The notes under the pieces were generated by a model, which was given only the letters and a program-made list of their open reading frames with translations, was not told the origin of the DNA and searched no databases. Source: Lamellibrachia columna (taxonomy: Eukaryota > Annelida > Polychaeta > Sabellida > Siboglinidae). Taken from it: a stretch of 64,000 nucleotides of DNA. Positions 1 through 12,100 of this stretch are shown piece after piece. Position 1 is the first letter of the stretch. Every line of letters starts with the position of its first letter. Both the position numbers and the translations under genes were made by a program. Location: the NCBI GenBank assembly GCA_963662155.1, contig OY759271.1, forward strand, positions 38,233,845 through 38,297,844, written 5' to 3'.

Positions 1-895
1 TCCACTACGTATGACATGCTGGCTCTAGTATCCACTACATACGACATGCTGACTCTAGTATCCACTACGTAAGACATGCTGGCTCTAGTATCCACTACAT
101 ACGACATGCTGACACTAGTATCCACTACGTAAGACATGCTGGCTCTAGTATCCACTACGTACGACATGCTGGCTCTAGTATCCACTACGTACGACGTGCT
201 GGCTCTAGTATCCACTACGTATGACGTGCTGGCTCTAGTATCCACTACGTATGACATGCTGACACTAGTATCCACTACGTAAGACATGCTGGCTCTAGTA
301 TCCACTACATACGACATGCTGGCTCTAGTATCCACTACGTATGACATGCTGGTTTTAGTATCCACTACGTATGACATGCTGGCTCTAGTATCCACTACAT
401 ACGACATGCTGACTCTAGTATCCACTACGTAAGACATGCTGGCTCTAGTATCCACTACATACGACATGCTGACACTAGTATCCACTACGTAAGACATGCT
501 GGTTTTAGTATCCACTACGTATGACATGCTGGCTCTAGTATCCACTACGTAAGACATGCTGGCTCTTGTATCCACTACATACGATATGCTGGCTCTAGTA
601 TCCACTACGTATGACATGCTGGTTTTAGTATCCACTACGTACGACGTGCTGGCTCTAGTATCTACTACGTACGACATGCTGGCTCTAGTATCCACTACGT
701 ATGACGTGCTGGCTCTAGTATCCACTATGTACGACATGTTGGTTCTAGTATCCACTACGTAAGACATGCTGGTTCTAGTATCCACTACGTATGACATGCT
801 GGCTCTTGTATCCACTACGTACGACGTGCTGACTCTAGTATCCACTACATACGATGTGCTGACTCTAGTATCCACTATGTACAACATGCTGGCTC
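1..895. repeat. 30-bp minisatellite, about 30 units, cut by the window edge
   Basis: Units begin TCCACTACGTAYGACATGCT. Variable positions are TACGTA/TACATA, AAGAC/ACGAC and GGCTC/GACTC/GGTTT. It lies in the C2CD5 intron after exon 2. The 896-1243 remainder shows no gene. Confidence 0.97.
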
Positions 896-1243
896 ATTTG
901 TGCAAATGTGTTATCTTGTATCTATCTTTTGGGTGAAATCATCAGACATCAAATTATTTTATTGGATCCAATAAAAATTGTGCAATAAAAGAGAAAAATT
1001 GATCCAACTCTATATACACAAACATAAGGTTATTATTAACACTTTCGAAAGTTACCCGATCTAACGATCAAAGCAAACTATTTTGATGATTTAAACAAAA
1101 GTATGCACTCTTTTATTAAACTTATTGTGCATAGTACTTACTATTCACATATTATACGTATGGTTCCTGGTTCACGACGGGCTAAATTATTGAGGAGGGA
1201 GCTGTAACGAAAACTTCTGAGGATGTCTTGACTGAGAACTCAC

Positions 1244-1330
1244 CTCAAACCTGAACCATTCAGAGTTCCACTGTGGATTGAGAGACTTGCGGTAGACGTC
1301 CGTCTTATAGGTCGTATTTCCAAACTTAAT
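1244..1330 (-). CDS. C2CD5: C2CD5 coding exon 2 (residues 31-59)
   Basis: The acceptor TTGTTGCAG precedes ATT AAG TTT GGA, and the donor GTGAGT follows GAG. It is 87 bp, phase 0 at both ends, and encodes the C2 strands with LNPQWNSEW. Confidence 0.93.
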
Positions 1331-2624
1331 CTGCAACAATTTCCCATAAAAAATAAATGATGTCTTATTGTGAGCAACCACCAGCAACTTGTTCCGATGG
1401 AGCTCACGACTCTGTGTCAGCCACGTGTGAAATGTGGCTGCAGTATTATTAAATGTGGCTGCAGTATTTGTGAGCTGGGTGTACTGGTGCATGGCAGCAG
1501 GTGGTGTACTGGTGCATGGCAGCAGGTGGTGTACTGGTGCATGGCAGCAGGTGGTGTACTGGTGCATGGCAGCAGGTGGTGTACTGGTGCATGGCAGCAG
1601 GTGGTGTACTGGTGCATGGCAGCAGGTGGTGTACTGGTGCATGGCAGCAGGTGGTGTAGCGTTATTTGGATCTATATTAGTTCCATGTTCTACTTTTGCG
1701 CACTTATGAAGAAATATATTATTTTAGCACAGAGGCTATGCCGTCAGGGAGGAAGTCCACTTTCTAAGCTTTTCTACTGACTGCTGGCTAACTAACTGTT
1801 CCACAATCTGACGGCGCTGGGGAAGAATGAACTCTTGTATGCGTCGACATGGGTGTATGTCTGGTAGTAGCGATAAGCATTGTCATGACAACCAGGTTGT
1901 TTTTTATGCAGTAAAGCATTACCAGCTTCATGCTTCAAATGTTGAGCCAGTACTTACGTGTACAGTTTATACCTGGATACAAAACACCCCAGACTACACA
2001 GTTTTATTACCACGACCAACACCATCACCACAACCAACACCCTCATCACAACCAACAACATCATCACAACCAACAACATCATCACAACCAACACCATCAT
2101 CACAACCAACAACATCATCACAACCAACAACATCATCACAACCAACAACATCATCACAACCAACAACGTCATCACAACCAACAACATCATCGCAACCAAC
2201 ACCATCAACGCAACCGACACCATCACCACAACTGACACCATCACCACAACTGACACCATCACCACAACCGACATCATCACCACAACCAACACCATCACCA
2301 CAACCAACACCATCACAACAACCAACGGAAATTACCCATTCATCGCACAAAAAGTCTAGTTAAGCTAATGATTTTAATTTTGACTACATAATTAATAGTT
2401 CACAACTATAGTTGAAACATAGTGATTCCCAACGAATATTTCTCAGGGTTTCGACAACCAGATCATGACACAACTTGACAAATATGCTAACTGTTTCATT
2501 GAGCAACACAGGTCTCGAAGCAATGAAACGTCACCTCAACAAAGGCATCAGTCAGTTCGCTTGCCCGGTCCATGACAGGCAAGTCTTGGGCTGCCACTAT
2601 CTTCACTTTCAACTTGCCTGGCAT
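1244..2624 (-). CDS. C2CD5: C2CD5 (CDP138) orthologue, first two coding exons, gene continues off the left edge
   Basis: Two minus-strand exons join in phase 0 to give the first 59 residues of a C2 domain. The start is MPGKLKVKIVAAQDLPVMDR; exon 2 contains FGNTTYKTDVY and SLNPQWNSEWFRFE. Both match the N-terminus of C2CD5 closely, and the two exons (30 and 29 codons) are of the size expected for that stretch. In vertebrates C2CD5 is an Akt2 substrate whose C2 domain binds calcium and phospholipid and helps GLUT4 vesicles insert into the plasma membrane. Asp19 and Asp26 are placed like the first calcium-binding loop. The intron (1331-2534) holds a 25-bp and an 18-bp tandem array. The next exon is not found between 1 and 1243, where a 30-bp array fills most of the space. 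The gene is divergent from ITFG2. Confidence 0.93.
1478..1658. repeat. 25-bp minisatellite, 7 nearly perfect units
   Basis: Core GGTGTACTGGTGCATGGCAG, in C2CD5 intron 1. Confidence 0.95.
2010..2330. repeat. CAACAMCATCATCA-type 18-bp repeat
   Basis: Degenerate repeat of ACCAACAACATCATCACA. It is open in several frames (Pro/Thr/Ser, His/Asn or Val/Met runs) but lies in C2CD5 intron 1. Confidence 0.93.
2535..2624 (-). CDS. C2CD5: C2CD5 coding exon 1 (residues 1-30)
   Basis: The ATG is at 2624-2622 on the minus strand. The exon ends in ...DAFVE (GAG) followed by the donor GTGACG at 2534. It is 90 bp and ends in phase 0. Confidence 0.93.
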
Positions 2625-3700
2625 CTTGCCTGTCCTGGAAGTAAAGCAGTCAATCATTGTGGGCTAAGCTGAGAGATGATATTACTAAAATGACAAATTA
2701 GCATGCCTGATGCTGTCATATCAGTACAGAAAGTATGTGCAACAAAGTCCATTCAAGCAATTTGTCACAATGACACTAGCTGAGCTATTTTGTTTTGTTT
2801 ACAGAACTTTGACTTACTTTAAATTCTTTTATACACAGCACACCGTTTTTTATTCTACACATTAAATAAAAATACTACACAGTTAATAAAAATTGTACAA
2901 TTTTGATTTACTGTGATAGCAAAACCTAAATATGTATAAGCTATCCAATTTAATTTGAAGTAGGCGTACTTAATATGAATAAATGCTAATAATATTATTA
3001 CGTCTGGTTGCCTTTCAGTGCACAATCTGGAGCTAAGTTGCAGTGCCGGCTGGGGCAGTCCAACATTTCTGGGAGACTAAATATTATTATTATTAGTGTT
3101 GAATCAAACATACAAAAATAGAAAGTAGGATCAGTATGTACTATCATAACTATGTCTATGTCTGTGACGATGACAATGACCAATGTCCTGTAATTCTTAC
3201 GGTTTAGACTTAGAAGAGATTCGCGATTTCTTAGAGTTATCCGAGTTTCAAATATCACATCCAAAGTATACGTTAGTAATAGGTTATTTGGTAAATACTG
3301 GACTGAGAACTGGACTGATAGTGATACCGAGAACTGCGACTGAGATCTGCAGACTGCGGCGGCGCCCGTCTGTGCCTGTGTTGTCACACAATTGTGTCGT
3401 GTGTCCCAGACGAACGAAAGTGTCGATGTGCACGCTAGTTCCCGTATGCTCAAACTCGTCTTTAACATTCCATATCTTCCAACATGACATAAACCCGCAG
3501 AATGCTGGTGGATTATTTACAGCAGAAGATTAAAAGTATGAAGAAACATCGCCAAGTTGCGGCGATCTGTGGATGTTGACAGCGTTCCGCACTATTGACG
3601 ATGCCCAATTCTGATTGGTAGGAATCGTGAGGCCGGAAATAGTGGCCTGGGATGTTGAGAAACTTTTATTGCTGTCTCAAGTAATACTTATGTTAGGAAT
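2625..3700. promoter_or_regulatory. Divergent intergenic region between C2CD5 and ITFG2, presumed bidirectional promoter
   Basis: About 1.08 kb separates the two start codons, which point away from each other. No supportable ORF, repeat array or mobile element is visible here. It must hold both 5' untranslated regions and the promoters. An ATTGG (inverted CCAAT) sits near 3614-3619, but I see no clear TATA box for either gene, and transcription starts cannot be placed. Confidence 0.6.
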
Positions 3701-3796
3701 ATGAGGACAGTGTCTTTTGTAGAACACCTGGAATTTGAGTATCATGGAAATGTCTTCAGCAAAGCCATGGCGATCGGGGATGTTGATAACGACAAG
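3701..3796 (+). CDS. ITFG2: ITFG2 exon 1 (residues 1-32)
   Basis: ATG to AAG, ending inside the first FG-GAP loop (DVDNDK) in phase 0. The donor AAG|GTGCTAAG departs from GTRAGT. I keep it because the join to exon 2 preserves both frame and the exact spacing of the motif. Confidence 0.92.
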
Positions 3797-4138
3797 GTGC
3801 TAAGTTGACATCTATCACAAACTAGTAGTACTAGTAGTGGCAGTACCAATTTAATAGTCTGAGTGAGCAACTCAGGCTGAGTTGTCTCAGCCTGAGGCTG
3901 AGCCGAGGCTCAGGGCCAGGGGCGTATTTGGGGGGCTTTGGGCCATGACCCCCTTTGCTTATTTTGTTCGTACGTAACATGTTGCGCCACTGCATGGTAA
4001 TGCGTGACCCCACCTTTCGCCCCCCCCCCGCAAGATCGCTTAGCTAATAATAATAAACATTTTGTTATTCACAATAAACCTTATAAAATATACGTTTTAT
4101 CTTCCTAAGTAATCATATATATATATATATATATATAC

Positions 4139-4178
<40 letters not shown>

Positions 4179-6046
4179 TAATATGTATATATATATATAT
4201 ATATATATACTGTAGAGCCTAAGACTAAATAATGTTGTGAATTAGTAAAGTGTAAACAAATTTAAATATTAATTTATAATATAAAAATCAGATAAGTTGA
4301 GTAGAACGTAAAGTGTGATTTAAGAAACAAGGCAATGAGTAAAATGTATCAGAACACTAAGTTAACTAAAAGTCAGCTAAAAATGTTGATGGTGTTAAAA
4401 CTCACTGTTATACCTTCAACCAAAGATATTGTTTAGATATGCTCTTTTAAAAACATATACATAATTGCATTGTGTTAGTGCTGGGTTAAGATTGTTCCAT
4501 AACTTTGGACCACTGATGGCTATATATATATATTGACGTTTTGAATATTTGAGTTCATGCTTGTGGTATGTGCAGGTTTCCTTAGATACTCCTGTGGGTC
4601 AACACTCATTAGAGACATTAGCATTACGTACATTAGCAAAGCACTGAACTGAAGTCTGAACTTCAGAAGCACATAAGATCTGGCTCAGCGGCTCAGGTCA
4701 GAGTTTAAAAGCCAGTTTACATTAGGCATCAGTGACAGTGACTCATACGACATACAGGCGGCCGTCGACCCCATAGAAAGGAACGCGTCAGTTTAGCTCT
4801 TCTATCGCAGATTTGCATCGGAAGCAGTAACTTAACATTTAAAACAGACACACGCTAACTGTTTCACATGTGTATTCCATGACCTACCCACCTGCACAGG
4901 GGCATCAAAAAGTAGAAGAAATATGCTCCAAATAATTGATTAGGAGTACGTTTATCGTGATTAGTGGGCAGTATTTTTGCAACTCAACCCATGCATGACT
5001 ACAAAACGTCATCATTTTATATTTATTCACAGTTAATGTCAAGTAACTTTAGTGATATATGTATAATAATGATTATATACATTAAATACATGTTTATTGT
5101 GTGTGTTTATTGCATTTTAATGATGTTCCAAATATTCCAGAGTAGTTAGTTTTTGGCCCAGCGGAACTGCGCCCCTACTGGGATGTTTGACTATGCCTAA
5201 GTTTACATGTGTAATTTTTAGGCCTACTTGGTGTTGTATGATGCCGCAGAGCAAGAAGTGGTTGCAAGACTCATTTGTGGGGCTAATTTGTGTCACTGGA
5301 ATTGGGGCTGGGTATATTTTAACCGACGGTCTGTCACTAATAATTGAAGCAATGGCCAATAAGTGAATGTCATGACTGACAGCAGGTGTACCTTTCATCA
5401 GCGCTCAAGTAAGGTTTGGCTCGAGTCAATAGGTAACACTTGACATATCGTTCGTCTAATTTACTAATTTAGCTGCGGTGTCGCATGACCAGTTGGAGCA
5501 CAGATCATTTATGTAGACCAACCTTTAAAAAATGTCAAGTCTCAAATGGATTTTCTCCAAACAGTGCATTATGTTGCTTGGTGCATGTCTCATATCCATG
5601 GTTTAGTTCTAGCAAGCTAGTGAGCCCTGACTATACTTCATGCTTCAAAACCGTTCAACCTGATACAGTAACTTTTACTATATTACCCACCATTGATGGT
5701 GTTTGTGTTCCTCATCACCAGCTTGTTTTGGGAAGTTTGAAAACTCATAGCTGGATGTAAAAAAATTATAATTTCTGTCCACCAGTACTAGATGACCACA
5801 CTGACTGCAGTGTCACTGTATCCATGTGTTTATTTCATTCCAGTGCAATGAGCTGGTCGTTGGCACAGTCAATGGAGACATGTTTATCTACCAGGGCAGC
5901 AAAGACAGTCAACCGCTTTGGAAAGCTTCCGATCTGGGAATGGTATAAAATATTTACATAAATGTTTTGTATAAAACTGACATTGACATATTATATCATG
6001 TTAATATTGGAATCAAATACAAAGCAATATTTTAAGTAGATTGAAG

Positions 6047-6124
<78 letters not shown>

Positions 6125-9100
6125 TTATATATATATATATATATATTCAATTAATTTTTTTTATTCAGACACAAATACACATATAATGATACATATATAG
6201 GTCCATATACTCATATACAACAGTTCACAAAATAATGTAAAAAAAACAAACAAACAAACAAAAAACATGTGAAACATAAAACATATATACTGTATAATTA
6301 CACAAGGTCATTGTGTACATAAAGTGACTTTACCCATTGTCTCCTTATCCTTGATTTCCATTTGATGTCAGTACCAAGTACCGCAATTATCAGTATGTTT
6401 CTAGATTTATCTAAACATGACATGAATGTATATACAAGGTTTCATATATATATATATATATTATATCTGTATATATTTTGGCCTGAAAATCAATGTAGCC
6501 GAGACTCATGTCATGGCTTCAAATGATGACGATCAACCCATCAGCATATCATGGCTTCAAATGATGACGATCAACCCATCAACATATCATGGCTTCAAAT
6601 GACGACGATCAACCCATCAACATTGGTCGCAAGTAGATCAATCAGTCAAGCTATTTCAAATATATATCTTGGCTCACTGGTCAACATAGAAAGCAACAGC
6701 ACCCAAGATGTACAGGCTCGACTGGCTGTCGCCAGAGGTGTCACACTTCAACTAAATGACATCTGGAAGTCAACAGAGATTGGGCTAAAACTGAAGATAC
6801 AGTTAGTTAAGTCGCTAGTCTGGAGCATGGCGCTATACAGCTCAGAAAGTTGGGCTATGAAAAAGACTGATGAAAAAAGTTGGACGCCTTTGGGATGTGG
6901 GTGTGGCGCCATAGGCTTCAAATAAGCTGGGTCGAAGAAGACAAACGTCTGGGTCTGACAACAAGTTGGTGTGTCTGAAGACAAAGGACTGCTAGCACAG
7001 CTGAAACGATGAAAAATATAAAAATAAGGACACTGGAAAAGACAAAGCCAAATTCTGGTTTTAACATCAATTGAAGGTGAAGTCGCTATGGTCGAGATGA
7101 TGATGATATGTGTGTGCATGCATGTGTGCGTGCATGCGTGCGTGCATGATCAGACAGGGAGGAAGATATGGGGAGAACCTCTGGACCATGTCGAACTCTG
7201 TCTGCAGAATCTCAGTTCCTCCGCTTGTTGCTGCCTGTGTTCTCTCAGGACAACAATTTGGTTGATGTTAGTATGATTAGAATACATCTTGTTGTCTGTT
7301 TACTGTTCCAGAGTTGATGTTAGTATGATTAGAATACATCTTGTTGTCTGTTTACTGTTCCAGATTACCTGCCTGGAGATTGGCAACGTCTGCAACCACA
7401 GCATGGTAAGACAACTGACTGGACATTCCACCAAATGTCAACTAGTCTAATTTATCTATTTATTTATTAGAATCAATGACAGAATATACAGACACAGTCA
7501 TGCTACATCAACTGAGCTTTTGAGCACATGGAATACGGATGGTACAATTAATTGGATAAAAAGTGGATGAATGACCGTAGATTGGTATTTTTCCTATTTT
7601 TTCATATAGAAAGGTTCTGAATGTCTCGTCCGAGCTATCCATGTCAGTTATTCTTGCTGTCCTTGTGATCATCCACCACAGTCAAAGCAGTCTCCAAGCA
7701 AGTTGGTTATGCAGTTTGGTGTATGTTTTTATGTCTCATTCCAGAATTACGTGGTAGCACTAAATGGTGAGGGATGGTGCTACATATTCGCTGTGAAGCC
7801 AGAGTCACAGGCACAAAGTTCTGAAGCCACATCAGAAGATTCACAGAGCCGCACACTTCGATTTGTACATCAGCAACATCTGACAGCCAATAACAAAGTT
7901 GTCATCATTGCTGACATAGGTAAGTCATCATTGCTGACATAGGTAAATCATCACTGTTTTGTCCATATTTAAATGAGCATTTTGATCTTTCTAGTAAAAT
8001 TGCTTGCATTGACTGTTTTGACTACAAGTTTTGATGAAATCGATGGAAAAACTAATTAATTATTTCAAAATTTAGTGAAAAATGGTAAAAGAGGCAGAGG
8101 TGGAGTAAACGTCCTCTATTACATTGGACAAAAGGGCCAAGTAATCTTAGTCATTCTTGATTACGTTGCCAAGGAAATCATATTCATGATTACAGAGAAT
8201 GAGAGAGAAAGAGAATAATTTTATTTTTGATTAGTTTCAAACAAAATCCATCATAGAATGATATAAGTGTATATAGTATATAGTCAATGGAGACTCTCAC
8301 TAAGACAGCATATGTCGCTAGCGTGAGAGCCACCTTACGTATAATATAGAAAAAATAAAAATTTATATTGGGAATCTAATTTAAAATTTGCTCGCCTGCC
8401 TAAATAGGATATAAGAAGATAATATGACAAAACAGACGTGGCGCAGCAACTATGCAACACTTGTCGAGTGAAAAAATATGCATATACATATCTGTACATG
8501 TATACCCATAAACATATTCTTATATAATTTACAATTTCATCCAAATAGTATAAAAGATGAAGTGACATTGAAAAATATAATACTATAGTACTATAGTATA
8601 ATACTTTAGGATTGGTTGTAGTTTTATGATTTTTTATGAGTTAATAGTACTGCAATTTATGCATTTTGGAGGGTCACTCTTTTGGAAAAGTTTAATCTTG
8701 GTTGTGTAATTTGCACACATAACAGTTTGGAATATGGCAATATGTTTCGTATTTGTTTAAATAGTTTTATTTTGCATAAATGAAGAACCCATGCAGACTG
8801 TGGTTTTGACATTTATCTGTAATTCTTCTTCCATTTGAGCTCATAACTCTGTGTTAGCCACATATAATTGTGCCTAGAGTATTTTCGAGCCGTGATCACT
8901 ATTGCATGGGAGCGGGTGATGTAATGCCGGTTCGGGTCCGTTTTGTTGTTTACATCCTTATAAAAAAAATTTAAATGCTGTATTTTGTAAATGTCTTCTA
9001 TTTTTAACAAATTTAGTTCTTTAAAAATAGGTTCAGTATGGGCGTTGTACTTACTTCGAGTGATTTCTATTATAGCATTTTTTTATTTTGTAAATCCGAT

Positions 9101-12100
9101 CAAACTGGTAATCCCAAGCTAATATAGCGTAATTTATGTGTAACAAAATAAGATAATTATATATATAGCTAACATTATATTTTGCGGTAGTATGTTTTTC
9201 AATTTATTCATAATACCGATAGATTTTGATAATTTATTTGCCTATTTATTGATGTGGCTCTTCCAATTTAAGTGTTTATCAATTGTGATGCCAAGAAAGT
9301 TGAACTCTTCTACGCATTCCAATTCTGATCCATCAATATGCAAAGTTGGCAGTCGTATCTTTTTCTGCGATGTACAGAAAACCATGAACTTAGATTTATT
9401 TACATTTAAAGATAACTTATTCACCTTTAACCATGTGTTTATCTTGGACAATTCATAATTTATTATTTCATTAAGATTTTGTTGTTTGTTTGAATCTTGA
9501 AGACTATTTAATGTACTATACAGTGTTGTGTCAAGTGAAAGTGGTCATGAAGTTGATTAAAGATAATGTGTTCAACAATTTTTTAGATGGCAGGTAAGAT
9601 TGATATGGGTCTGTAATTGTCAAGAATGGTATTGTCATCTTTTTAATGAAGTGGTATAATTTTTGCAAGTTTCAATATGTCTGGAAATATACCAGTCACT
9701 AACAGTTGATTGATTATTAAAGTAATTGGTTTGTATATTTTCGTTTTAATTGTTTTCAAAAGCTTAACTGAAATATCGTCAATACTGCAACTTAATTTAG
9801 GCTGTCAATTATTTTACCGACGGTTTCTTTGTCAACTGGTTTACATTGAAAGGCATACCTACTTGGATTTTTTAGATAGTTGTTGTAGGTAGTGTTTACA
9901 TGTTTTATTTTATTTGCTAATTTCAAACCAGTGCTAGTGAAGAAGTCGTTAAATTTTTTTGCAATAACACGTATGTCAGTTACCGTAAGTCCATCAATAT
10001 TAAAAGAATCGGGTAATTGTTTTCGCTGACTGGTTTTGTCAATAATCTCTTTGATTGTTGACCATGTTTTCTTTATGTTATTTCTATATTTTTCAAAAGC
10101 AGGATTGATAAGATGTTTTCTTTGCACGGTTAATTCTTTTCTTAAGTATATTGTTGTAGTTGCGTAGGTTGGTTTTAAGACCGTCGTACAGTATTGATAC
10201 AATTGGCAATTGTTTAAGTCGTACATTTGATCTCTAATAGAGATCGATCTCACTATAGCACCTAATAGAGATCGATCTCACTATAGCACTAGTAATCTCA
10301 CTATAGCACTAGTAATCTCACTATAGCACTAGTAATCTCACTATAGCACTAGTAATCTCACTATAGCACTAGTAATCTCACTATAGCACTAGTAATCCAG
10401 TTTGATTTTTTATGTCTATGTTTGTTATATATTTTGTATTTTTGTAGATAAGTATGCATCTTTACACCCTTGAATAACATTATCTAGAGTGTTATAATTG
10501 TCATTTGGATCGGACATTTGAACACTGTTTAATTTTTTAATTATGTTGGATGAAACGATAACCCTTTTGAAATTGATAATAGAGTTTAAATCATATGAAT
10601 TTGATTTGATAAATTTAGGCATATATTTATGAATATGTATGAGGTCAAGGATGATGAAATATGGCTGATGATCAGAAATACAGTTTGTTAAGATACCCAT
10701 TGAATAGTTATCTGGATTTCGGGAAAGTTTGCATAGCAAATTACCAGAAGAGTACAATTTCATGTAGAGAATCTAGTTGGCATCGTGATTACTGGATAGA
10801 AACCCTGTGCAAGGGCGGTATCTAAATATTCACAGTATATTGGTTTTTCGTTAATTTTTAGAAAGTTTATATTATAGTCACCGGCAATAACTACTTCACA
10901 TTTGGACTTTTGAAATGATTTCAAAATAATAGCAAATTCATCTATAAAAGTGCGGAAATTTATTTTTAAATCTCTGGGTAAATATTTCCAAGTACTACTT
11001 TTTTCTGTGATTTGTTTCCAGATACTTCAATAAATTGACTTTCCCATAATTCAGAGTATTCATGCAGAAATAATAATTTATAGTTATATTTGTCACTTAG
11101 GTATATAGCAAGACCTCCGTGCGTCGTGCAAATTTTGCCTTGTGAAATCAAGTTATAACCATCTAATTTTAGCAAGGATGTATCAGACTTATCAGACAAC
11201 CAAGTTTCCTGGAGACTTATAGCACAAAAAAACAGTGATTACATTTTAACTTTTCCACAAGTATTTTGAATTCGTAAATTTTTGCATTGAGACTGACATT
11301 TAAGGCATTTAAAAATTGTGAAAGTGTTGCGTTTCGTTTTGAGTTGATCAATTAATTCATCATCATCAATATATGAAGAGTGTTTGAATGTCATGGGTTC
11401 TCCATCCAAGGAATCACTGTTGTCATTGTTTAAAACATGATTAAGAGAATTTGCTCATAAACCTCCAAAATTATTCAGGAAACGCTCATAGTTCGACATT
11501 TTTCCATATACTATTTTTATTTTTAATCATGTAATGCTGTAACATTACTATAGCTATAGCACGTTGTTGTATTTGTAACTTTGCCTTTCATACATAACAT
11601 TTTTTATTTTCATTTGAAAGAACACATGTAAATAATTTAATAGTTATATGACATGTCGAATATACATGGTGTCACATATAAATTGTACAAATTTTTCACA
11701 GTATGGATTATAATGCATTGTAGCTTGTGTGATATCTTACACACACTGAAAGAATAGTCAAGGTGGCATAAGCCAGGTGCAACATGGAAAACAAAGAAGA
11801 TGGAGTTTGTCGGCTGCGTGCATGTTTCAGAACAGTAGCAAGGGTAAGGTTGGTTAAGTGATGTGAATATGTAGAAAATGATGAATATTATAAATGGGTG
11901 AGGGAAGTTCAAGTTATGTGGAGGTGTAATGGTAGGAAGAAAGAAAATAGGATGTGTTGGCCCCATGCAAACATCACAGAAATACCATGCATGAATATCA
12001 TTTAGTGCAACTAACAGGAGGAAAATCACAAGCCTTACGAAGGCCATGAAACGTTTGCATAGATGCAGTGACTGACAGTAAAAAAAATATATATATAGTG

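Noticed and set aside
1..895. CRISPR array
   Set aside because: Contiguous tandem units without unique spacers, in a spliced animal genome. The same applies to all other arrays here.
1827..2363. Pro/Thr/Ser-rich ORF resembling a mucin-like or surface protein
   Set aside because: It is an 18-bp simple repeat in C2CD5 intron 1, on the opposite strand to that gene and open in several frames.
10230..10398. Phage T7 promoter-like repeats (CTCACTATAG in each 20-bp unit)
   Set aside because: Only 10 of the 18 promoter bases match, and the ACGA part is missing. This is chance within a minisatellite.
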